Translations under genes and position numbers: made by a program
Part shown: positions 1 to 5,323 of the stretch, piece after piece
How the letters are laid out: each line of letters starts with the position of its first letter
How positions within the stretch are numbered: the first letter of the stretch is position 1
Source of the DNA: Microcoleaceae cyanobacterium UBA11344
Lineage (GTDB): Bacteria; Cyanobacteriota; Cyanobacteriia; Cyanobacteriales; Microcoleaceae
Assembly: GCA_003483675.1 (NCBI GenBank)
Contig: DMYK01000554.1
Location: forward strand, 1,166 to 6,488
Length of the DNA stretch: 5,323 nucleotides
Reading direction: 5' to 3'
The notes under the pieces: model-generated
What the model saw: the letters and a program-made list of their open reading frames with translations, nothing else
The model's database searches: none
Told to the model about the DNA's origin: nothing

Positions 1-2
1 GA

Positions 3-1961
3 GAAAAACAACCGAATTTAGCTTGCCCACAATCTACCATCTTTTACCCTTTCAGGCTTGTCAAAGAGTCTAAACTGGAACTACCACAAGGAACAAGGGT
101 AAAAATTCTTGATTTACCTGGTTTGGCCTATGTGGGCGATCAAGGTAACGCAGATGTTATTAAACAGTGCCGAGAGGCATTGTGCATAGTCACATACAAT
201 AGTGCAGAAACCGATGCACACAAAGTAAAAAGCTTACTGCAAGAAGTTGTACAGCAGGTAAAAGATTTGGGTGGTTCTCCTGCACGTATGCTTTTTACTC
301 TTAATCGGATTGACGTTTTTCGAGCCGATAGAAATTGGCCTGAAACAGAAGATCGCTTTGTTGAGAAAGCTATACGGGATATAAAAAACGAGTTGACTGA
401 ACAATTAAAAGAATATACAGAAGATATTGATAAGTTACAGGTTGTAAAACTTAGTACATGGCCTGCTTTACTAGCCCTTCAGATCCAAAATAATGATGAT
501 ATCTATAGTGCAGAAGCCAGTAACAAGGCACGCAACCATTTTTCTGGATTAATTGCAGGTATATTAGATGACCTGCCGGGTAGGGTACAAAATTGGTCTA
601 GACACGATCGTACTAGAGTTAATGAAGCATTATGGCAAAAATCTTATGCAGAGGAGTTTCAGCAGCACTTAAAGGAACATATTAATCAACACTTTCCACA
701 GTTAGTAATACCCCAAGCTATAGAACGTTTTAATGTGGCTGCTGGAAATGCTATAACAGAGTGGGCTGTACAAACAACCACGGCTATTCTTAGCAGTTCA
801 GAAGAACACTACCAACAGGAATGTGAAGATATATCAGACATTAGGTTATCACTTGAAAGGTTCTTAGAAATTAGCGATACAAACTTAAAACAGCCTTTTG
901 AAAGACTAGATACAAAAGTTAAAGACGTTTTCGCAAAAAGGTCAGAAGAAAACATTGTGGATTATATAAAAACCATAATTTCAGAACTTCAGCAGATCGA
1001 ACCATACAATGAATTAGGAGAAAAATTATATCCACTTTATTCATGGGAAAATGGATTTCAAAGAGGAATTACTCAGGTATTAGAAGCAGTAGCAAAGTCT
1101 TTAGAAACTGGAAGGGTAGACTTAGATATCCCCAATTTAAAAAAAGCAAATGTTTTAAATATAAAGTTACTAGCAAACAACTTAAAACGGTTAGTTAAGT
1201 TAGGCTATACTGCGTCTGTTGCTAAAGAAGGAAAAACAATGGAAGGAAAAACAGAGGCAGAGAAAAATAAACTTAAAGAACTCAATGAAGAACTCAATGA
1301 ACTTGCTATCCATCTTAGCATTGTTATAGAGGATGTATTAAAACAGATTTCTACACAAGAATTAGATAGAATTTACCAGGCTGTATCTGAATTGTTACGT
1401 TGTCATTTGTCCTATCTTGAAAAAGGAGCAAACAATATTGCACCTAATATAGCAATTAAATTTCCTGAATCTGAACTTAGCCAAGTTAATAAACCACTTA
1501 CATTTGGCTTTAGTTTCCAAGCAGGCTTTGCTATTACAGAAGGAACTTGGCAGGAAGAAGTACAGGTTGAAAGAAAAAAACGAACTTGGTATACATTGTG
1601 GATAGCTAAAAAAACCATTTATGAAACCGAATATGTTGAACGTTCTAGCGATAATGCTAAACTGCCTAGTGTGGAAGATTTACTGACAGGTTGGATAATC
1701 CAGACGAAAGGGAAAGGCTCAGAAAGAGTTAATCAAGTAGCAGGTTGGTTACTAGAACAAATTGATGATCTAAAAAACAATGTAGACAAAACTCAAAATG
1801 ATATTTTTGACCGTTATCAGGCTAGACTGGATAAAGCTCACCAAGAAATCACTTTAGATTATGAGAAACAAAGAAACGTTTGGCAACCTATCCAAATTAA
1901 AGCGAAAAGCTTGAAAGATGAATTTTATTGCTTAAAAAGTTTATTAAAAAAGGAGTTGTAA
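3..1961 (+). CDS. Dynamin-like large GTPase, 5'-truncated by the window edge
   Basis: This is a partial large GTPase of the bacterial dynamin-like type, probably acting on membranes. The frame is open from nucleotide 3, so 652 residues are visible and the true start lies upstream. A TTG at 123 cannot be the start: it directly follows the G3 motif DLPG (visible residues 37-40, nt 111-122). G4 is NRID (residues 101-104, nt 303-314), and a G5-like LSTWPALLAL begins near residue 150. The P-loop (G1) and G2 are outside the window. A long, mostly helical region follows, as in dynamin stalks, with a charged linker and coiled-coil stretch around residues 395-445. Near residues 524-544 is a basic and aromatic patch (RKKRTWYTLWIAKK), and a final coiled coil spans about 577-627. 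The stop is TAA, six bases before gene 2 in the same frame. The family call rests on G3, G4 and overall architecture matching gene 3. The membrane role is inferred from the family. Confidence 0.85.
   Translation, partial: EKQPNLACPQSTIFYPFRLVKESKLELPQGTRVKILDLPGLAYVGDQGNADVIKQCREALCIVTYNSAETDAHKVKSLLQEVVQQVKDLGGSPARMLFTLNRIDVFRADRNWPETEDRFVEKAIRDIKNELTEQLKEYTEDIDKLQVVKLSTWPALLALQIQNNDDIYSAEASNKARNHFSGLIAGILDDLPGRVQNWSRHDRTRVNEALWQKSYAEEFQQHLKEHINQHFPQLVIPQAIERFNVAAGNAITEWAVQTTTAILSSSEEHYQQECEDISDIRLSLERFLEISDTNLKQPFERLDTKVKDVFAKRSEENIVDYIKTIISELQQIEPYNELGEKLYPLYSWENGFQRGITQVLEAVAKSLETGRVDLDIPNLKKANVLNIKLLANNLKRLVKLGYTASVAKEGKTMEGKTEAEKNKLKELNEELNELAIHLSIVIEDVLKQISTQELDRIYQAVSELLRCHLSYLEKGANNIAPNIAIKFPESELSQVNKPLTFGFSFQAGFAITEGTWQEEVQVERKKRTWYTLWIAKKTIYETEYVERSSDNAKLPSVEDLLTGWIIQTKGKGSERVNQVAGWLLEQIDDLKNNVDKTQNDIFDRYQARLDKAHQEITLDYEKQRNVWQPIQIKAKSLKDEFYCLKSLLKKEL
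1227..1301 (+). repeat. Two adjacent in-frame short tandem duplications in the linker of gene 1
   Basis: A 15-base unit is repeated at 1227-1241 and 1242-1256, sharing the 12 bases GAAGGAAAAACA and encoding EGKTM-EGKTE. A second, perfect 12-base duplication, GAACTCAATGAA, lies at 1278-1289 and 1290-1301 and encodes ELNE-ELNE. Both units are multiples of three and keep the frame. They fall in a charged, coil-prone stretch of the helical region, so they probably alter linker or coiled-coil length without touching the GTPase core. Confidence 0.8.
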
Positions 1962-1970
1962 ATTAAGGTG
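1951..1970 (+). promoter_or_regulatory. Ribosome binding site and GTG start of gene 2
   Basis: AGGAG at 1951-1955 lies inside the last codons of gene 1 and 12 bases before the GTG at 1968, a long spacing. The frame is closed by the gene 1 stop TAA (1959-1961), and only two codons (ATT AAG) separate that stop from GTG, so GTG is the first usable start. The arrangement suggests that ribosomes finishing gene 1 restart on gene 2. Confidence 0.6.
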
Positions 1971-2747
1971 GAAAATCAGAAGCTGGACGAACTTTGTACA
2001 GATGTTTGTAAGAAGTTGTTTGACCAAATCCAAAATAAGGATGAGGGTGTTTTGCATCAAGTAATACATATATTGGTTGATGAAAAAACAGCAAAGAAAA
2101 TATGTAGTGATCGAGGGATCAAAGAGAATGATTCGATAGAGAATGACCGAAAAATAAATTCGAGTGAGAGACAAGGATGGGAAATATTGAAAACAGACGT
2201 TAAAGAAATTCCAAAACTCATAAGAAAATCAATAGATTTGAATATGCATTTCGATAAGGTAAAAGTTAAGGAAATTGTGACTATAGCTTGTCTATTAGTT
2301 GGAGAATCTGCTTGTATAGAATATCTCAATGAATCGAAGGAAACGCCAAATAGTAAGACAAGGCAACTTAGCCCTTCTGCTTTGTGTCTTGTTGTACCTG
2401 CATCAGTGGTAGAAAATGTAAGAGAAAATCATAAAATTAATGTCTCTGACATAGAAAAACTCATAGATAATTCCTTATATTTTTTATGTACAAGTCCTGA
2501 AGATGCGAATAAGACATGGGAGCGTTTAGACCGAACAGACGAAGATATTACAACTGTTAGTGAACAGAGAGAAGTTTACATCAGGATTGACATTGATGGT
2601 GGGGAAGATATGATTGGGAAGAAAGTTCAATATATTTTAAAAAGAAATCTTCCCCAAAATGGACAGGTTACTGTTAAAGAATTAGCTTGTCTGAAATATC
2701 TATCTATATCTGGTTTAGAAAAATTTAACCGCATTTCAGGAGTCTAA
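1968..2747 (+). CDS. Uncharacterised protein between two dynamin-like GTPases
   Basis: I do not recognise this 259-residue protein. It has no P-loop, signal peptide or convincing membrane segment and looks soluble and cytoplasmic. It has an acidic/helical N-terminal part (about 1-50), a polar low-complexity stretch (about 51-68), a helical segment (about 75-125) with the hydrophobic run IVTIACLLVG near 103-112, and a mixed segment around 135-180. A C-terminal part (about 203-259) starts with the strand-like YIRIDIDGGED and ends in helices (VKELACLKYLSISGLEKF). The last segment could loosely resemble a helix-turn-helix, but I would not call it one. There are eight cysteines without a clear metal-binding spacing. 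The GTG start is set by the stop codon just upstream. It sits 6 bases after gene 1 and 2 bases before gene 3, so it is almost certainly co-expressed with both. An adaptor, regulator or partner of the GTPases is a guess from position only. Confidence 0.75.
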   Translation: MENQKLDELCTDVCKKLFDQIQNKDEGVLHQVIHILVDEKTAKKICSDRGIKENDSIENDRKINSSERQGWEILKTDVKEIPKLIRKSIDLNMHFDKVKVKEIVTIACLLVGESACIEYLNESKETPNSKTRQLSPSALCLVVPASVVENVRENHKINVSDIEKLIDNSLYFLCTSPEDANKTWERLDRTDEDITTVSEQREVYIRIDIDGGEDMIGKKVQYILKRNLPQNGQVTVKELACLKYLSISGLEKFNRISGV

Positions 2748-2752
2748 AAATG
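2738..2752 (+). promoter_or_regulatory. Ribosome binding site of gene 3
   Basis: AGGAG at 2738-2742 lies inside the end of gene 2, seven bases before the ATG at 2750, which is near-ideal spacing. The gene 2 stop TAA (2745-2747) falls between the two, so translation of gene 3 is probably coupled to termination of gene 2. This site supports the ATG at 2750 as the true start. Confidence 0.75.
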
Positions 2753-5023
2753 GATTGGAAAACAGCATCTTCTTACTATGAAGCCCGTCTTACCGACGCT
2801 CTCAACGTGCAGCGACACGCGATTAATTTAGCCAACTTACCCCAGGCTGAAGTTCCTGCTCGATTAAAAGACGTACTTTTACAAGAAGCAGAACCCACTC
2901 GCCGTCAACTTGAAAGACTTAGAAAGCGTGAGTTTCGCATCGCTGTTGTGGGGTTAGAAAAAGCCGGAAAAAGCACATTTATTAATGCTTGGCTGGAATG
3001 TGATTTACTTCCAGCTAAGGGAGGAAGATGTACATTTACAACCACTCAAATTTATTCAGTTGAAAATGAGTCCGAACAAAGGCTGGAAGTACAAGCAAGA
3101 ACTGATGAAGAGTTTCTCAATTTACTAAAGGAACTGGAGAAAGTAGGAGCGAAAGAAGACCTCAAAACTATACGAGACAATGAAATAACCTTACAACAGG
3201 TAAGAAGAGAAGGTAATCTCACTTTCCCATTTACTAGACTAGAAGATATTAGAGAACCGCTAAAGAAATATGTAGCAGATGAAAAATATGCTCACGCTGT
3301 TTTAGAAGCTCGACTTTATACTAACAAACTTGCTCAAGCTGAAGGTATCGTTTTTTATGATGTTCCGGGTTTAGATTCTGGTTTAGCAAAGCACGTTGAT
3401 GAAGCACAAGAGATGCTGTCTGACTGTGATGCTGTGATATTAGTACAACGATTTACGAGCCTCCGAGAAAAGGAACTAGAAATAATAAAATTCACAGAAC
3501 TTGGCGATAAAAACGTTACCGTTGCTGATAAGCTTTTTGTGTTTTTAAGTCGCATTGATTCAATAGGCAGTGCAGAAGCCCTTAAAACACATATAGAAGA
3601 AGCATCTCAAGATTGGTTAAGGCGTGCCAACCTTCCCAGCGAACGGATTGTTTATGGTTCAGCCGGAGCCTATTTAATTTTGAATGGTTTAGCAGGAGAA
3701 CAGACTAAATTAGAAATTGGAGATGCCAGTAATATTCAAGCTCAGTTGAAGAGATTAACAGGAATTGCCGATGGAAAAATTATCACTAAAGATGGCACGG
3801 GCATTCCAGAAATTAAAGACAAAATATTTAACTATATCAACACTGAGCGTGTATCTATTTTAAAGAAAAGATGCGAAGCGTCTATCGATAAAATTATCAG
3901 CAATTCTGAAGAGATTTATATTACAGTTAGCAAAAAATATCCTGAAAATCCTGAAGAAGCAAAGCTATTTGAAGAAAATAATCGGCGAGTTTTATTTACA
4001 GAATGGTGGAATCAAAAATGGGAAATAATTAGAGCTGACTTACAAAAATATTACGAACATTCTGTTGTCAACAAACCTTTAGAGAGTTCAAGTGCTAACA
4101 CATTCACTCAAATAGAAAAATTTAGAGAGCGATATTTACAAATTGTTGAGGCAGAAATGAAGAAACTTAGGGAGGAAACATTTAAAAAGAAAGATACGAT
4201 TTTTCTGGCTAACTCCAATCCAGAGTTTGACCGCATGAAAGCCAATTTTGCTTGGCGTGATAGTTTGTACGGCGATATTAGTAAGCTTTTATCTTCAATT
4301 GCTCATCAACTTGCTTTAGAACTTAAGGATGAAGCATTAAAATTAGTTGACTACATGACAAGTTTATTATGGGAAAGTAACCAAGTAAAATTCCGGCTAA
4401 TTGAAAGTTCAGAGGAGTATTTTTTAGCAAAACTGGAAAATAGTTTAAGCGTATTATTTTTACGCTTTGCCCGTCCAGTTGCTGAAGCGCTGATTCGTGG
4501 CCCTGTAAATAGTGATACTCGAAATAAAATCATCAAAAGTTTAGGGGTAGATATTGAAATTGTTGATAACTACTATAGTGGCGAAGAAGCTGCCTTTAAA
4601 ATTCTCAAAAAATATGTAAAATATGGCTCTGATTTACTATTTAATCCTGAGCTTCGGCAACAAGTCTTAGGAGTGGCAGGAGTAGCGACAGCAATAGATG
4701 TTTCTAAAGACCTCAAACATTCACAAGAAGCCGTAGTTTTTGAAGTAGAAAATGATATTAATGCGTTTGAAGAATACCTACGCTATGCAATTTTCGGTGC
4801 GTCTGGTTTCGAGTCATACTGTATTCAAGAACTGAAGGGTTTAGTTGATAGTTTTAGAGACAAAGAAGGTACTTGGACTGGGGTTGCTCTCAATGAATGG
4901 TTGCAGGGAAATTCAATTCTATTTGCTGAAATACCTGATAACTTGAAGTCAGAAGAATCGAATTTAGAAGTTAGCGAACGATTAAGGCAATTATCTATTG
5001 CTTTAAAAAGAAGTCGTTCCTAG
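2750..5023 (+). CDS. Dynamin-like large GTPase, complete
   Basis: This complete 757-residue GTPase fits the bacterial dynamin family, which bind, tubulate or fuse membranes using GTP. About 60 helical residues precede the GTPase domain, as in several bacterial dynamins. G1 is GLEKAGKS (residues 68-75, nt 2951-2974). A threonine-rich G2 region, RCTFTTT, lies at 93-99 and G3 DVPG at 204-207. G4 is the variant SRID (267-270), and the G5-like GSAGAYLIL begins at 303. About 105 residues between G2 and G3 form a charged helical insert. Residues from about 355 onward are predicted stalk helices, with a coiled-coil-like stretch near 456-485. Two hydrophobic stretches, about 566-582 (LSVLFLRFARPVAEALI) and 639-651 (VLGVAGVATAIDV), could serve as a membrane-contacting tip, though neither is a clear transmembrane helix. 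Length and layout recall E. coli CrfC/YjdA, but I see no clamp-binding motif near the N-terminus, so that name is not given. It starts two bases after gene 2 and ends with TAG. Confidence 0.9.
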   Translation: MDWKTASSYYEARLTDALNVQRHAINLANLPQAEVPARLKDVLLQEAEPTRRQLERLRKREFRIAVVGLEKAGKSTFINAWLECDLLPAKGGRCTFTTTQIYSVENESEQRLEVQARTDEEFLNLLKELEKVGAKEDLKTIRDNEITLQQVRREGNLTFPFTRLEDIREPLKKYVADEKYAHAVLEARLYTNKLAQAEGIVFYDVPGLDSGLAKHVDEAQEMLSDCDAVILVQRFTSLREKELEIIKFTELGDKNVTVADKLFVFLSRIDSIGSAEALKTHIEEASQDWLRRANLPSERIVYGSAGAYLILNGLAGEQTKLEIGDASNIQAQLKRLTGIADGKIITKDGTGIPEIKDKIFNYINTERVSILKKRCEASIDKIISNSEEIYITVSKKYPENPEEAKLFEENNRRVLFTEWWNQKWEIIRADLQKYYEHSVVNKPLESSSANTFTQIEKFRERYLQIVEAEMKKLREETFKKKDTIFLANSNPEFDRMKANFAWRDSLYGDISKLLSSIAHQLALELKDEALKLVDYMTSLLWESNQVKFRLIESSEEYFLAKLENSLSVLFLRFARPVAEALIRGPVNSDTRNKIIKSLGVDIEIVDNYYSGEEAAFKILKKYVKYGSDLLFNPELRQQVLGVAGVATAIDVSKDLKHSQEAVVFEVENDINAFEEYLRYAIFGASGFESYCIQELKGLVDSFRDKEGTWTGVALNEWLQGNSILFAEIPDNLKSEESNLEVSERLRQLSIALKRSRS
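2951..2974 (+). other. P-loop (G1) codons of the complete dynamin-like GTPase
   Basis: These codons spell G-L-E-K-A-G-K-S, a perfect GxxxxGKS Walker A motif following the strand FRIAVV. The lysine (residue 74) and serine (residue 75) are the expected phosphate- and magnesium-contacting residues, so gene 3 looks catalytically competent at this site. Confidence 0.9.
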
Positions 5024-5036
5024 CTGCCTTAGTGAT

Positions 5037-5062
5037 ATCAATTCCGGTTGTATCGGAATGAT
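5037..5062 (+). terminator. Bulged hairpin 13 bases after the operon, possible terminator
   Basis: The arms ATCAATTCCG (5037-5046) and CGGAATGAT (5054-5062) pair over nine positions with one bulged A, around the 7-base loop GTTGTAT. It begins 13 bases after the stop of the second dynamin gene, a normal place for a terminator. What follows is TAAAAAGC rather than a T run, so it is not a canonical intrinsic terminator; it may instead belong to an extragenic repeat family. Confidence 0.4.
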
Positions 5063-5068
5063 TAAAAA

Positions 5069-5104
5069 GCAGAGGACGCAGAGGATACAGAGAAAGGGAA
5101 GAGA
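5069..5104 (+). repeat. Degenerate 9-bp purine-rich tandem repeat
   Basis: Successive 9-base units read GCAGAGGAC, GCAGAGGAT, ACAGAGAAA and GGGAAGAGA, with the first two nearly identical and the rest decaying. Short repeats of this GCAGAGGAC type are, from general knowledge, abundant between genes of filamentous cyanobacteria. There are no spacers, so it is not a CRISPR array. Confidence 0.65.
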
Positions 5105-5147
5105 GATGAATAATTCCGATGCCAACGGATTTGATCTAACTTATTTT

Positions 5148-5180
5148 AGATACCAGACTGCTTTAATCAGTCTGGTATCT
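5148..5180. repeat. Perfect 13-bp inverted repeat with a 7-base loop
   Basis: AGATACCAGACTG (5148-5160) and CAGTCTGGTATCT (5168-5180) are exact reverse complements around CTTTAAT. It is the strongest hairpin I found in the window. It lies 125 bases after the operon stop and 8 bases beyond the stop of the short minus-strand frame, so it could separate convergent transcripts. Neither strand has a T run after the stem, which argues against a textbook intrinsic terminator. A regulatory RNA element or repeat-family palindrome is also possible. Confidence 0.7.
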
Positions 5181-5188
5181 GGCTATTC

Positions 5189-5323
5189 TCATCCTGCTTC
5201 CGACAGCTTCACCTTATTACCAATCAACTTGAGAAAACTCGACCCAAAGTGTTGAATCTCCAAAAAATTAGCATAAGCAGAAACTGGCTTGTAAACTCTA
5301 AAAGTCCGCATAATTCCTAAAGT
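5189..5323 (-). CDS. Short minus-strand reading frame, possibly partial, unrecognised
   Basis: On the minus strand a frame is open from the right edge to a TGA at 5191-5189. An ATG lies at 5311-5309, giving 40 residues that begin MRTFRVYKPVSAYANF and end KLSEAG. AGGA precedes that ATG by only three bases, which is tight for a ribosome binding site. The four codons upstream of it are also open, so this may instead be the C-terminal end of a gene starting outside the window. The peptide has ordinary, protein-like composition. I recognise no family. It could be a chance frame or a gene remnant, and the strong inverted repeat lies just beyond its stop. Confidence 0.3.
   Translation of the reverse strand, partial: TLGIMRTFRVYKPVSAYANFLEIQHFGSSFLKLIGNKVKLSEAG

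Larger units (their letters stand above)
5024..5323. other. Intergenic region with repeats after the dynamin operon
   Basis: These 300 bases hold no convincing plus-strand gene. From left to right there is a bulged hairpin (5037-5062), a 9-bp purine repeat (5069-5104), a second diverged hairpin core (5112-5131), a perfect 13-bp inverted repeat (5148-5180), and a short minus-strand reading frame reaching the right edge (5189-5323). I see no tRNA, promoter pair or insertion-sequence end. Confidence 0.6.

Noticed and set aside
1412..1618. Minus-strand reading frame inside gene 1
   Set aside because: It lies wholly within the strongly supported dynamin coding frame and has no homology signal of its own; the same applies to the other minus-strand frames at 1944-2174, 2057-2329, 3355-3555 and 4351-4536.
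123..1961. TTG at 123 as the start of gene 1
   Set aside because: The frame is open back to nucleotide 3, and the G3 motif DLPG lies just upstream at 111-122; starting here would remove the GTPase core.
2675..2744. Helix-turn-helix in the C-terminus of the middle protein
   Set aside because: The spacing VKELACLKYLSISGLEKF is only loosely compatible and no basic recognition helix is evident.
2750..5023. Naming gene 3 crfC (yjdA)
   Set aside because: Length and layout are similar, but no clamp-binding motif is visible near the N-terminus and similarity beyond the G motifs cannot be shown by eye.
5069..5104. CRISPR-like array
   Set aside because: Units are 9 bases long, contiguous and without spacers, which is a simple tandem repeat.
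5148..5180. Miniature transposon or insertion-sequence end
   Set aside because: The arms enclose only seven bases, and no flanking target duplication or transposase is visible.
5058..5255. 65-residue plus-strand reading frame after the operon
   Set aside because: Its N-terminal part is a translation of the 9-bp purine repeat and the rest crosses the perfect inverted repeat. There is no ribosome binding site and the composition is unlike a gene.

Overview
The window is AT-rich. It carries three closely packed plus-strand genes over nucleotides 3-5023, followed by about 300 bases of repeat-bearing intergenic DNA. The purine-rich 9-bp direct repeats after the last gene (GCAGAGGAC-type) resemble extragenic repeats common in filamentous, heterocyst-type cyanobacteria of the Nostoc/Anabaena kind. 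That and the protein style make a cyanobacterium the best guess. No taxonomic marker gene is present, so this is inference.

Gene 1 (3-1961) is a bacterial dynamin-like large GTPase cut by the left edge. It is open from the first base and enters the window shortly before its G3 motif, so the P-loop lies outside. Gene 2 (1968-2747) encodes a 259-residue protein I do not recognise. It starts with GTG six bases after the gene 1 stop, in the same reading frame. Gene 3 (2750-5023) is a complete second dynamin-like GTPase of 757 residues with G1, G3, a variant G4 and a G5-like motif all visible. The junctions of 6 and 2 bases, each with a Shine-Dalgarno sequence inside the preceding gene, indicate one operon with translational coupling.

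The likely logic is a two-dynamin membrane-remodelling module with an orphan protein encoded between the two GTPases. Side-by-side bacterial dynamins are known to work as heterotypic pairs (Campylobacter DLP1/DLP2, Streptomyces DynA/DynB), and Bacillus DynA is a fused pair linked to membrane repair and phage tolerance. A similar role here is inference. The middle protein is the least explained component and the best candidate for something undescribed.

The right end (5024-5323) holds a bulged hairpin, a degenerate 9-bp tandem repeat, a second diverged copy of the hairpin core, a perfect 13-bp inverted repeat, and a short minus-strand reading frame that stays open to the right edge.
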